A DNA stretch of 64,000 nt from Nostoc sp. CHAB 5844 (GTDB taxonomy: Bacteria > Cyanobacteriota > Cyanobacteriia > Cyanobacteriales > Nostocaceae), in NCBI RefSeq assembly GCF_020829595.1, contig NZ_JAIVFW010000032.1, forward strand, positions 18,225-82,224. Direction: 5' to 3'. Each line of letters begins with the position of its first letter. Positions within the stretch are counted from its first letter, which is position 1. The position numbers and the translations under genes were made by a program. Shown here one piece after another: positions 26,936 through 35,191 of this stretch. Under the pieces are notes generated by a model. That model was not told the origin of the DNA, did not search any database, and was given only the letters and a program-made list of their open reading frames with translations.

Positions 26936-27096
26936 TCTTCCAAGATGAAGTATCAATGAGGCTAGAGGCAGGGAAGTATGTAGACACCCTTTGGGTGGCT
27001 TCCCGCAGGGTAGTATGAAGTGTGAAGTATGAAATTTTATTTTTCATCCTTTAGGCTTCATCCTGAAAGTAGTCTCCAGTCTCTAGTCTCTAATCC

Positions 27097-27414
27097 CTAT
27101 TTTTCCTGATTTTCACTCTTGTGTCCTGGAGAAGCTTCGTAAATAGCGTCTAGCTGTTGCCTTGCATCTTCAACATTAATTGAACGCATGACTAAAAGTG
27201 GTTCTTTAATTAAATTGCCTGTACTATCTAATAATTCTGGGTGAGGTACAAACTGATTTTTAGATGCTTGATAACCTTGATTACCCATTGCTGAAGGTCT
27301 AGCTGGGTAATTTCGCTCGCGGTCAAAACTAAACATGACTAGGTTGCGAATTAAATTCGCAACCGCAATACAAGCAAGAATCGTAAAAGCCAGAATGTAA
27401 AGTAGGTGCAACAT
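27097..27414 (-). CDS. DUF2973 small membrane protein
   Basis: A 105-residue protein from the Met at 27414 (MLHLLYILAFTILACIAVAN), where a single membrane helix of about residues 3-27 begins. The eight codons upstream in the open frame are not conserved in type. The rest is polar, with FVPHPELLDSTGNLIKEPLL, typical of the cyanobacterial DUF2973 family. It lies 330 bases downstream of a DUF2605 gene on the same strand, and I recall these two families often occurring side by side. The function is unknown. Confidence 0.7.
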   Translation of the reverse strand: MLHLLYILAFTILACIAVANLIRNLVMFSFDRERNYPARPSAMGNQGYQASKNQFVPHPELLDSTGNLIKEPLLVMRSINVEDARQQLDAIYEASPGHKSENQEK

Positions 27415-27744
27415 AGGGATTTCCTCCAGAGGCAGCAAGTTTAAAAACCTTATACTGAAAAGCTTCGCTGATTTTGGGAATTACAGCGGGTGTACAATGT
27501 TTGACGCACTTTTGTGCGCCTATATATTTATGTGGAAAAATTTGTCAATGGCTATTCAACTTACGGTAGCATAGGATACATTATTTGTTAATAAAAAATT
27601 TATTAAGGATCTTATAGTATCTATGCGAATTATGTCATCTAGCAAGGGACAGGTAATTGGTGACAGAGTTAAAAGTCGATTTACTGATGTCCTAACTACC
27701 TTGGCTATTGGTATATATCGCTAGTGTCAATTGGTAGTTACACT
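27415..27744. other. Spacer between DUF2605 and DUF2973 genes
   Basis: About 330 AT-rich bases with no gene. It contains TTTTGTGCGCC and other short dyads. The promoter for the DUF2973 gene is likely here. Confidence 0.35.
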
Positions 27745-28071
27745 TTAACTTTCTTTTTCTTCTTTTTCTTGGTGGAAGCGTATAGCTACATTCCAGCATT
27801 CCGTTACTAATTGATGCCAAGGCGTTAAAGTTGTCATATCAATTCCGACTTGTTTATCAGTGGCAGTAAATAACATCTTTGCTGTATTTAATTCTGCTTG
27901 TGCTTGCGTGACTCGTAACAGCAGGTCAGATTGTTCTTGTTGACTCATAAATGAGAGTTGCTCAGTTTCTAAAAACTTACGCGATCGCGTAAACCAATAC
28001 TGAAAGTCTTCTAACAAAGGCTCTAATACCGTTTTCAGCAACTCCGTCCCTGGTAAATTTGAGTCTTTCAT
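27745..28071 (-). CDS. DUF2605 protein
   Basis: A 108-residue soluble helical protein starting at the Met at 28071 (MKDSNLPGTELLKTVLEPLL). The segment LLEDFQYWFTRSRKFLETEQ and a following Gln/Glu-rich helix are characteristic of the cyanobacterial DUF2605 family. The longer open frame to 28113 has no family support. The function is unknown; it is likely coiled-coil. It ends with a Lys/Glu-rich tail. Confidence 0.7.
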   Translation of the reverse strand: MKDSNLPGTELLKTVLEPLLEDFQYWFTRSRKFLETEQLSFMSQQEQSDLLLRVTQAQAELNTAKMLFTATDKQVGIDMTTLTPWHQLVTECWNVAIRFHQEKEEKES

Positions 28072-28439
28072 AGATCTGAAGGATACTTCTATTTTTCTTA
28101 TTAATATTAACATTTTTTACAAAACTTAACACTATTATATGCTATGTCTACAGAAAGATAGTTAAAAAAAATCTGTCATAATAGTTACAAAAATTTAAAT
28201 CTTAATAAAAAGACATAACACCTTTAACCTAATAAAATTAAGGCTAAAGACCGTAGACCAAAGACCGCTTGCCGCCAGCTAGGATTAAATTTTCATACTT
28301 CACACTTCATACTTTATAGAATGCTAGAGTGCATCCAGTGCAGCTAAAAGTCTGTCAAGCTGAAAGATAACCCTATGTTATATTTGGGTAAGTTTTTCAG
28401 CATTTTAACTAATAAATTACTGTTTGTAATCCTTCGCCA
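28072..28439. other. Intergenic region between divergent DUF2605 and thrS
   Basis: About 370 bases with promoters for both directions. Heptamer repeats (TTCATACTTCACACTTCATACTT, 28291-28313) and an AAGACCGTAGACCAAAGACC repeat (28247-28266) are present. No gene. Confidence 0.4.
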
Positions 28440-30281
28440 ATGGTTCAGCAGCCAATGTCGCTTAATCAAGATCTCCATCCAGCAGAACAACCAGAAAAAG
28501 TTTATTTACCCCGTACCAGCGAATCAGAAACTTTAAAAAAGATTCGCCACACAACTTCCCATGTGATGGCAATGGCAGTGCAGAAGCTGTTTCCCAAGGC
28601 GCAAGTTACAATTGGCCCCTGGATAGAAAATGGATTCTATTACGACTTTGACAGTCCAGAGCCATTTACAGACAAAGACCTCAAAGCCATCCAAAAAGAG
28701 ATGGTCAAGATTATCAATCGCAAATTACCAGTAACTAGGGAAGAAGTCAGCCGGGAAGAAGCCGAACGCCGCATTAAAGAAATCAATGAGCCATATAAAC
28801 TAGAAATCCTAGCAGATCTGAAAGAACCAATCACTATTTACCACCTGGGGAACGAATGGTGGGACTTGTGCGCCGGGCCGCATGTAGAAAATACCAAAGA
28901 TTTAAACCCCAAAGCGATCGATTTAGAAAGCGTTGCGGGTGCTTATTGGCGTGGAGATGAAACCAAAGCGCAACTACAGCGCATTTACGGTACTGCGTGG
29001 GAAACTCCAGAGCAACTAGCTGAGTACAAACGCCGCAAAGAAGAAGCACTGCGTCGTGACCACCGCAAACTTGGTAAAGAACTCGGTTTATTTATCTTTT
29101 CAGACCAAGTGGGGCCGGGTTTACCTTTGTGGACTCCCAAAGGTACTTTATTGCGGAGTATTTTAGAAGACTTCCTCAAGCAAGAACAACTCAAACGTGG
29201 TTATTTACCTGTGGTGACTCCCCACATTGCCAGAGTGGATTTATTTAAAACTTCTGGTCACTGGCAAAAGTATAAGGAAGATATGTTCCCCTTAATGGCA
29301 GAGGATGAAGCGGCCGTAGCACTTGAACAAGGCTTTGTTCTCAAGCCAATGAATTGTCCCTTCCACATCCAAATATATAAGAGCGAGTTGCGCTCCTATC
29401 GGGAATTACCGATGCGCTTGGCAGAATTCGGTACTGTTTACCGCTACGAACAGTCAGGGGAATTAGGCGGTTTAACCAGAGTACGCGGCTTTACTGTGGA
29501 TGACTCTCACTTGTTTGTCAGCCCAGAACAACTAGACAACGAATTCCTCAACGTAGTGGATTTGATTTTGTCGGTGTTCAAGAGTCTGCAATTGAAGAAC
29601 TTCAAAGCCAGACTCAGTTTCCGTGACCCTGCTAGTGATAAATATATCGGTTCCGATGAAGCTTGGGAAAAAGCTCAAAGTGCGATTCGCCGCGCCGTAG
29701 AAAAATTAGGCATGAATCACTTTGAAGGTATTGGTGAAGCCGCATTTTACGGGCCAAAACTCGACTTTATCTTCCAAGATGCTTTGGAGCGAGAATGGCA
29801 ATTAGGAACTGTGCAAGTTGACTACAATTTACCAGAACGTTTTGATTTAGAGTACGTCGCTGAAGATGGTTCGCGCAAGCGTCCGGTAATGATTCACCGT
29901 GCGCCTTTTGGTTCTCTAGAACGGCTGATTGGGATATTAATTGAAGAGTACGCAGGTGATTTCCCCTTGTGGTTAGCACCAGTGCAAATTCGATTGCTAT
30001 CTGTCAGTGACGCACAGCTAGACTTTGCTAAAGATGTAGTAGCGAAAATGCAGGCTGTGAGTATCCGTGCTGAAGTTGACACCAGTGGTGATCGCTTGGG
30101 TAAATTAATCCGCAACGCCGAGAAAGATAAAATACCCGTAATGGCAGTGGTAGGTGCGAAGGAAGTTGAAACCAACACCTTAAATATCCGCACTCGCGCG
30201 TCTGGGGAATTAGGCGCAATTTCTGTAGATGAAGTAGTGCAGAAATTAAAAGATGCGATCGCATCCTTCGAGAACTTCTAG
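28440..30281 (+). CDS. thrS: Threonyl-tRNA synthetase
   Basis: A 613-residue class II synthetase that charges tRNA-Thr. It lacks the N-terminal TGS domain of the E. coli enzyme and begins directly with the editing domain: HTTSH at residues 37-41 and CAGPHVENT near residue 143, the HxxxH and C-x3-H sites that remove Ser-tRNA. The catalytic domain follows, with the zinc-binding Cys in MNCPFHIQIY (about residue 304), motif 2 GTVYRYEQSGELGGLTRVRG, and motif 3 MIHRAPFGSLERLIG. The anticodon-binding domain is at the end (IRAEVDTSGDRLGKLIRNAE). The editing site is intact, so this is the editing-competent type; some cyanobacteria also have an editing-deficient paralogue. The start ATG at 28440 has no strong Shine-Dalgarno. 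Confidence 0.95.
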   Translation: MVQQPMSLNQDLHPAEQPEKVYLPRTSESETLKKIRHTTSHVMAMAVQKLFPKAQVTIGPWIENGFYYDFDSPEPFTDKDLKAIQKEMVKIINRKLPVTREEVSREEAERRIKEINEPYKLEILADLKEPITIYHLGNEWWDLCAGPHVENTKDLNPKAIDLESVAGAYWRGDETKAQLQRIYGTAWETPEQLAEYKRRKEEALRRDHRKLGKELGLFIFSDQVGPGLPLWTPKGTLLRSILEDFLKQEQLKRGYLPVVTPHIARVDLFKTSGHWQKYKEDMFPLMAEDEAAVALEQGFVLKPMNCPFHIQIYKSELRSYRELPMRLAEFGTVYRYEQSGELGGLTRVRGFTVDDSHLFVSPEQLDNEFLNVVDLILSVFKSLQLKNFKARLSFRDPASDKYIGSDEAWEKAQSAIRRAVEKLGMNHFEGIGEAAFYGPKLDFIFQDALEREWQLGTVQVDYNLPERFDLEYVAEDGSRKRPVMIHRAPFGSLERLIGILIEEYAGDFPLWLAPVQIRLLSVSDAQLDFAKDVVAKMQAVSIRAEVDTSGDRLGKLIRNAEKDKIPVMAVVGAKEVETNTLNIRTRASGELGAISVDEVVQKLKDAIASFENF

Positions 30282-30337
30282 TAAAAAGTAGGCTGGGTAA
30301 CACCCCGCCGAACAAACTAAAATTAACTAGTCAGTCT

Positions 30338-30523
30338 ATGAGTACTACAAAAGATAAAGTCCAATCTCTTTTACAGCAATTACCAGATGACTGCTCTATT
30401 GAAGATATTCAATACCATTTATATGTAATAGAGAAAGTTATGCGAGGATTGGAAGTAGCCAAAACAGCAGGAACTATTACTCAAGTGGAAGTCGAAGAAC
30501 GGTTGAGTAGGCTTATCAAATAG
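30338..30523 (+). CDS. Antitoxin of a ParE/RelE-type module
   Basis: A 61-residue acidic-to-neutral helical protein (LLQQLPDDCSIEDIQYHLYV, then EVEERLSRLIK) of a short antitoxin family common in cyanobacteria. It is followed with overlap by a ParE/RelE toxin frame. The stop TAG at 30521 lies within the first codons of the toxin homology. It starts with ATG 56 bases after thrS, so it may be co-transcribed with thrS or use its own promoter. Confidence 0.65.
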   Translation: MSTTKDKVQSLLQQLPDDCSIEDIQYHLYVIEKVMRGLEVAKTAGTITQVEVEERLSRLIK

Positions 30524-30807
30524 TTTGGTCTTCAGCAGCTTTAGAAGATGTAGATGCGATCGCTACTTACATATCTCGTGATTCCTCTGCTTATGCAGCA
30601 GCTATAGTTCAAAAAATAATTGATGTTACTAGCAGCTTGAGTAACTTCCCGTTTTCAGGTCGTGTAGTACCGGAGTTAAACGAAAATACTGTTAGGGAAA
30701 AGTTTGCATACAGCTATCGAATCATCTATCGAATTGAAGATAATACTGTAACTATTGCAGCCGTGGTTCATGGCAAAAGATCATTGGATCAAATAGACAC
30801 GGACTGA
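30520..30807 (+). CDS. ParE/RelE-type toxin frame lacking a canonical start codon
   Basis: Uninterrupted frame of 95 codons from 30520 (open from 30511) to TGA at 30805. The product begins IVWSSAALEDVDAIATYISR and ends with REKFAYSYRIIYRIEDNTVT and IAAVVHGKRS, the hallmark of ParE/RelE-fold toxins that inhibit gyrase or cut mRNA. There is no ATG, GTG or TTG in frame before mid-protein; the in-frame codons from the upstream stop are GCT TAT CAA ATA GTT TGG. Either it starts at ATA, is made by -1 shifting from the antitoxin frame, or has lost its start codon and is a pseudogene. Everything after the start looks intact. Confidence 0.6.
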   Translation: MVWSSAALEDVDAIATYISRDSSAYAAAIVQKIIDVTSSLSNFPFSGRVVPELNENTVREKFAYSYRIIYRIEDNTVTIAAVVHGKRSLDQIDTD

Positions 30808-30812
30808 CAATT

Positions 30813-31319
30813 TTATAATTCTGAACTGTCTACTGGTTCACTCGGCTCACCTGGATAAAAGCGATCGCCGAGAATTTCGGTTAGAGTGTAAAGACAACTA
30901 GGTGGAAAAGTCTGTTCTGGTAAATTAGTTTCTCCCATCGCTAAGTCTCTAGCATTCTCATACGCTTCTTGTAATGCATCGTCAAGATAAGTTTTGAGGC
31001 TTGGGTTCTCTTTCAGTAATCGTATAGTGTCCCGCCGCTGAATGCGAAGTGTTGCCAACCAGCTACGACTACGATTTTGAGGTTGATATTCCCATTTCAG
31101 CAAGTGTCCGATTAGCACACTCAATCGGTTGCGAAGTTCCTGCCGTTGCTGCTTACCCAAAGATTCAATCTCCTCAATCAGGTTTGGCAGGTCGATTTGA
31201 TTCCATTGTTGGCTGCGGAGTAACATGGCTTGTTCCTGTGTCCAAGCATAGAAATCAGTTTCGTAGAGATTTAGTCCAGCCATTGGAGTCTCTGCCATTT
31301 TTGGGTTTGCTTCAGGCAT
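30813..31319 (-). CDS. DUF29 family protein
   Basis: A 168-residue protein of the DUF29 family that is much expanded in cyanobacteria. Characteristic features: LYETDFYAWTQEQAMLLRSQ near the N-terminus, DLPNLIEEIESLGKQQRQEL, LIGHLLKWEYQP and a C-terminal PEQTFPPSCLYTLTEILGD. The role is unknown. Start sites at Met1, Met7 and Met13 are all possible; the conserved part begins after Met13. It converges with the toxin frame, whose stop is five bases away. Confidence 0.8.
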   Translation of the reverse strand: MPEANPKMAETPMAGLNLYETDFYAWTQEQAMLLRSQQWNQIDLPNLIEEIESLGKQQRQELRNRLSVLIGHLLKWEYQPQNRSRSWLATLRIQRRDTIRLLKENPSLKTYLDDALQEAYENARDLAMGETNLPEQTFPPSCLYTLTEILGDRFYPGEPSEPVDSSEL

Positions 31320-31372
31320 TTACATTAAAATATACGGGATTTGCAATTGCTAAAAAATAGACACAACACCCA

Positions 31373-31597
31373 TTACCATTCATCCCTCAACACTTTTTGC
31401 ATTGCTAGTGCATCTCCCTGCCAAACTAATTTACCAGCAAGATCGGAAAAATCATAATTAGATTTTTGTGTGCTGTCTGATGTAACCGGACTCAGCACAA
31501 GCACAATATTTACTTCACCAGGCGATAGCTGTGTTGGGATGTCAAGATGCAAATACCCAGATGCATCAACAGTTGTCGTCAGTTGCAGAACTTTTAT
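31373..31597 (-). pseudogene. Start-less antitoxin-like gene remnant
   Basis: A minus-strand frame of 74 codons ending in TAA. It reads LQLTTTVDASGYLHLDIPTQ, LSPGEVNIVLVLSPV, and ends YDFSDLAGKLVWQGDALAMQ and KVLRDEW. I recognise the pattern of short antitoxin-like proteins that precede PIN toxins in cyanobacteria (from memory). A stop (TAG) directly precedes the homology and no ATG, GTG or TTG is available, so the start has been lost. The missing start abuts a CTATACACCAT tandem repeat. No toxin frame follows. Confidence 0.45.
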
Positions 31598-31630
31598 CTA
31601 TACACCATCTATACACTATCTATACACCAT
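31598..31630. repeat. Three tandem copies of an 11-bp unit
   Basis: CTATACACCAT, CTATACACTAT, CTATACACCAT in direct succession. It sits exactly where the start of the antitoxin remnant should be. Confidence 0.8.
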
Positions 31631-31702
31631 TTGTAGCTCAAATAATGACTAATCAACCAGTTACATGGGATGCTGGTTGATTGGTTAGGTGAGTATTTGC
31701 AG

Positions 31703-32617
31703 ATGTCTGTTATTTCTTCTGTTACGGTTAAGGTTCCCGCCACCACTGCTAATTTGGGGCCTGGTTTTGATTGCATTGGTGCAGCTTTAACGCTTTGTAA
31801 CCAGTTTAAGTTTACACTCTTGGACGAAGGTGGTTTAACGATTCAGGTTACAGGTGAAGAAGCCCAACGAGTGCAAACTGATGAGAGTAATTTACTTTAT
31901 CAGGCGTTTTTGAAGTTATATCAATATATAGATCAGACACCGCTACCTGTGAAAATTGAGATTGCGTTGGGTGTACCACTGGCGCGAGGTTTGGGTAGTT
32001 CAGCAACAGCAATTGTTGGCGGGTTAGTGGCGGCGAATCAACTGGCGGGTGAACCTCTATCTCAGGTGCAGGTGATGGAGTTGGCGATCGCAATGGAAGG
32101 ACATCCTGATAATGTAGTTCCAGCACTAATTGGGGGATGTCGTTTAGCAGCTACTAGTGATGCTGGTTGGGAGATTTGTGATGTTCCTTGGCATGAGAAT
32201 ATTATCCCAGTCGTGGCAATTCCAGATTTTGAGTTGTCTACCTCAGAAGCGCGGCGCGTTTTACCAACCCAATTTAGTCGCGCAGATGCAATTTTCAATA
32301 CCGCTCATTTGGGATTATTGTTACGCGGTTTGGAAACTGGTAACCCAGAATGGTTAAGGGCAGCTTTACAAGATAAGTTGCATCAGCCTTATCGTCAAGC
32401 TTTGATTCCTGGTTACGATGCTGTGAATGCGGCGGCGGTGGCGGCTGGTGCTTATGGCATGGTGATTAGTGGTGCGGGGCCGACTTTGTTAGCTTTAGCT
32501 GATGTGGCACATTCCCAAGCTGTAGAGTTAGCAATGGTTTCAGCCTGGAAAGCATCTGGGATTGATGCCGTTGTGCGATCGCTTGCTTTAGACACCCAAG
32601 GTGCAACCCTTCTTTGA
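31703..32617 (+). CDS. thrB: Homoserine kinase
   Basis: A 304-residue GHMP kinase that phosphorylates homoserine on the way to threonine. [20 protein letters not shown] at the N-terminus, the ATP-binding [20 protein letters not shown] loop, [14 protein letters not shown] and [13 protein letters not shown] near the end are the family motifs. The start is chosen at ATG 31703 ([15 protein letters not shown]); eleven extra in-frame codons upstream are not conserved. It stands alone, without thrC or hom next to it. Confidence 0.93.
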   Translation: MSVISSVTVKVPATTANLGPGFDCIGAALTLCNQFKFTLLDEGGLTIQVTGEEAQRVQTDESNLLYQAFLKLYQYIDQTPLPVKIEIALGVPLARGLGSSATAIVGGLVAANQLAGEPLSQVQVMELAIAMEGHPDNVVPALIGGCRLAATSDAGWEICDVPWHENIIPVVAIPDFELSTSEARRVLPTQFSRADAIFNTAHLGLLLRGLETGNPEWLRAALQDKLHQPYRQALIPGYDAVNAAAVAAGAYGMVISGAGPTLLALADVAHSQAVELAMVSAWKASGIDAVVRSLALDTQGATLL

Positions 32618-32648
32618 AGGAGGCTAAAGTCAAAAGTCAAAATAAAAT

Positions 32649-32678
32649 TTCACACTTCATACTTCACACTTCATACTT
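32649..32678. repeat. Heptamer tandem repeat (TTCACAC/TTCATAC)
   Basis: Four alternating units TTCACAC, TTCATAC, TTCACAC, TTCATAC directly before the start of the next gene. This is the same family as the repeats at 20655, 27015 and 28290. Confidence 0.7.
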
Positions 32679-32684
32679 TTTAAC

Positions 32685-33194
32685 ATGGAGCAAATTCAAG
32701 CCGAGATAGCAGCACTCAAATCGCAAATTCAAGTTCTTCAGCAAGAACGCGCTGCCCTCACTATTAATAATGTGATATCTGGGGATATTAATTCACCTTC
32801 AGCAATTGTGGAGGCTTATCGCCGCCAAGCTAGAGAAAATCCCCAACTGTCAGCGGAACTCAAAGGTATCGATGATGCGATCGCCGCTTTGACAACCCAG
32901 CTACAGCAAAAACAAACCCAATTAGCTCGTTGGCCAATTGAGTCTAAACAATTTACCATACAGCAGCAGCTAGAAGAAGCGAAAAAGGTGGCGCAGGTTC
33001 ACGCCGAACGCATTAACGAACTGGCGGCAGAATTGGCAACTGAAATTCGCCTGTTGAAAGCTTCAGCCGATCATCTCAGTCCCTTGTATTGGCAGGTTTA
33101 TTACAAGCCTTTCATTACCGGATTCAAGACAATCTCCGTTCCCCATGTTCGTTCTGATGGGGATGTTTGGACAATTGTCAACCGCATCGTTTAG
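32685..33194 (+). CDS. Coiled-coil protein of unknown function
   Basis: A 169-residue protein not recognised by family. Residues 1-25 and about 55-125 are strong coiled-coil candidates (QAEIAALKSQIQVLQQERAA; LTTQLQQKQTQLA; QQQLEEAKKVAQVHAERINE). The C-terminal 45 residues are different, aromatic and conserved-looking (LSPLYWQVYYKPFITGFKTI). No signal peptide. A rho-independent terminator follows at 33257, so the gene is a complete transcription unit or the end of one. The heptamer repeat occupies its upstream region, and no clear Shine-Dalgarno is visible. Confidence 0.65.
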   Translation: MEQIQAEIAALKSQIQVLQQERAALTINNVISGDINSPSAIVEAYRRQARENPQLSAELKGIDDAIAALTTQLQQKQTQLARWPIESKQFTIQQQLEEAKKVAQVHAERINELAAELATEIRLLKASADHLSPLYWQVYYKPFITGFKTISVPHVRSDGDVWTIVNRIV

Positions 33195-33256
33195 TGAAAA
33201 GCCCAAAATATTATGGGTAAAACTGCTTTTTAGAGATAATTTAAGTTAAGAAATGT

Positions 33257-33283
33257 AACGGTGGCAGGAGCCACCGTTTTTGT
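33257..33283 (+). terminator. Rho-independent terminator
   Basis: AACGGTGGC, loop AGGA, GCCACCGTT, then TTTTG: a perfect 9-bp stem followed by a T run, 60 bases after the stop of the coiled-coil gene. Confidence 0.85.
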
Positions 33284-33330
33284 TGACGTTACAAAACTTT
33301 ATGTTTAGAATCGACTAGCCGTTAAATCAT

Positions 33331-33387
33331 ATGAGTATTTATTCTTATTTATGGTCAAAATTACAGAATTTATGAGTATATATTCTT
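33331..33387 (+). promoter_or_regulatory. Direct repeat upstream of ndhD
   Basis: ATGAGTATTTATTCTT (33331-33346) and ATGAGTATATATTCTT (33372-33387) are direct repeats differing by one base, exactly 41 bp apart (about four helical turns) and about 110-165 bp before ndhD. They could be a regulator-binding pair; the regulator is unknown. Confidence 0.5.
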
Positions 33388-33495
33388 GTCAATAACCAAA
33401 ATTTAACTTTATAGAGATAAATTACGTTTACAAAACTATGAATTGCTTAATATAATGTAATCAAAAGTGAAAACAAAAAACGATTGTCAGAAGTG

Positions 33496-35109
33496 ATGAA
33501 TTCTGTCGAATTTCCTTGGCTAACTGCCATAATTGCCTTGCCTTTGGTGGCTGCCTTAGCCATCCCCATAATTCCAGACAAAGAAGGAAAAACACTCCGG
33601 TGGTATGGTTTAGGAGTAGCGATCGCCGACTTTGCCTTAATGATTTATGCTTTCTGGAGTAGCTACGATTTTCAAAGCTCAACTTACCAATTCATTGAAA
33701 AATACTCTTGGGTTCCACAAATAGGTTTAAATTGGTCTGTAGCAGTTGATGGCTTGTCAATGCCACTAATCTTGTTAACAGGCTTAATCAACACCCTAGC
33801 AATCTTCGCGGCTTGGAAAGTTACCAACAAGCCGCGATTGTTTTATGGGTTGATGCTGGTGATGTACAGCGCTCAGTTGGGTGTGTTTGTTGCCCAAGAC
33901 TTGCTATTGTTCTTCCTCATGTGGGAAATCGAGCTAGTTCCCGTATACTTGCTAATTTCCATTTGGGGTGGAGCAAACCGCCGCTATGCTGCTACCAAAT
34001 TTATTCTCTATACTGCTGCTGCCTCAATATTTATCCTTGTAGCTGGTTTTGCAATGGCATTTTCTGGAGATACTGTCACCTTCGACATTGCATCTCTAGG
34101 AATGAAACAATATCCTAAAGCATTTGAATTGTTAGTTTACGCTGGTTTCTTAATTGCCTTCGGTGTGAAGTTGCCGATTTTCCCCTTACACACCTGGCTA
34201 CCCGATGCTCACGGCGAAGCATCTGCACCTGGTTCGATGATTTTGGCTGGGGTGTTGTTGAAGATGGGTGGTTATGCCTTAATTCGCTTCAACATTGAAA
34301 TGTTGCCTAACGCTCATGTATACTTCGCTCCAGTTTTAGCAATCTTAGGTGTAGTCAACATTGTCTACGGTGCTTGCTGTGCCTTCGCTCAAACCAACCT
34401 CAAACGCCGCTTGGCTTACTCTTCCATTGCTCACATGGGGTTTGTGTTGATTGGTTTAGCTTCCTATACAGAACTTGGTATCAGTGGAGCCATGTTACAG
34501 ATGGTTTCCCACGGTTTAATTGCTGCCAGCTTATTCTTCCTGTCTGGTGTAACTTACGAACGCACCCACACCTTGATCATGGATAAAATGGGTGGCATCG
34601 GTAAAGTAATGCCCAGAACCTTCGCGCTGTATACTGCTGGTGCAATGGCTTCTCTCGCTTTACCCGGAATGAGTGGCTTCGTGGGAGAATTGATGGTTTT
34701 CCTCGGTATCGCTACCAGTGATGTTTACAGTTCCAGTTTCAAGGTTGTAGTTGTGCTACTGTCAGCCGTTGGTGTGATTTTGACACCAATCTACTTGCTG
34801 TCTATGCTCCGTCAAGTATTCTACGGTAAGCAAAGTGAAGAGTTACATCTAGATGCTGTAGTTGCTGATGTTAAACCTCGTGAGTTATTCATTACCGCTT
34901 GTCTGCTACTTCCCATCATCGGTATCGGTTTGTATCCCAAACTAGTAACGCAGACATACGATGTGAAAACAGTAGAAGTAGCTACTCACGCTCGTCAAGT
35001 TCTACCAGTTGTGGCTCGTCAACAGCCAACAAGTCTATACTCCCAAATTTTTACTGCGCCAACCTTGGCTACTACTCCAATTGAAAGTTTAGTTAATATT
35101 TCAAAGTAA
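33496..35109 (+). CDS. ndhD: NAD(P)H-quinone oxidoreductase subunit 4 (NdhD)
   Basis: A 537-residue integral membrane subunit of the NDH-1 complex, which carries ferredoxin-driven cyclic or respiratory electron flow and pumps protons. About 14 membrane helices are visible. Family motifs: [35 protein letters not shown], the [10 protein letters not shown] helix, [18 protein letters not shown] (conserved H and proton-channel lysines), and [17 protein letters not shown]. The length is normal. The start could be TTG 33484, GTG 33493 or ATG 33496; I prefer ATG. It is not next to ndhF, so it is a stand-alone ndhD copy. Which NDH-1 variant it serves cannot be decided from this sequence alone. Confidence 0.92.
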   Translation: MNSVEFPWLTAIIALPLVAALAIPIIPDKEGKTLRWYGLGVAIADFALMIYAFWSSYDFQSSTYQFIEKYSWVPQIGLNWSVAVDGLSMPLILLTGLINTLAIFAAWKVTNKPRLFYGLMLVMYSAQLGVFVAQDLLLFFLMWEIELVPVYLLISIWGGANRRYAATKFILYTAAASIFILVAGFAMAFSGDTVTFDIASLGMKQYPKAFELLVYAGFLIAFGVKLPIFPLHTWLPDAHGEASAPGSMILAGVLLKMGGYALIRFNIEMLPNAHVYFAPVLAILGVVNIVYGACCAFAQTNLKRRLAYSSIAHMGFVLIGLASYTELGISGAMLQMVSHGLIAASLFFLSGVTYERTHTLIMDKMGGIGKVMPRTFALYTAGAMASLALPGMSGFVGELMVFLGIATSDVYSSSFKVVVVLLSAVGVILTPIYLLSMLRQVFYGKQSEELHLDAVVADVKPRELFITACLLLPIIGIGLYPKLVTQTYDVKTVEVATHARQVLPVVARQQPTSLYSQIFTAPTLATTPIESLVNISK

Positions 35110-35161
35110 AAATACATCCTAACAAGGATGCTGAAAGTAAATTCTAATATGAGGGGAATAT

Positions 35162-35183
35162 GGGGTGATTTTGTAATCACCTC
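35162..35183. terminator. Hairpin between convergent ndhD and kinase genes
   Basis: GGGGTGATT, loop TTGT, AATCACCTC (8 of 9 pairs) lies in the 82-base gap between convergent genes and probably limits read-through both ways. The T runs are short. Confidence 0.5.
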
Positions 35184-35191
35184 TAAAATTA

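Larger units (their letters stand above)
31320..31669. other. Intergenic region holding an antitoxin remnant and a short tandem repeat
   Basis: About 350 bases between DUF29 and thrB. It contains a start-less antitoxin-like frame (31373-31597, minus) and three 11-bp tandem repeats (31598-31630), both listed separately. Confidence 0.5.
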
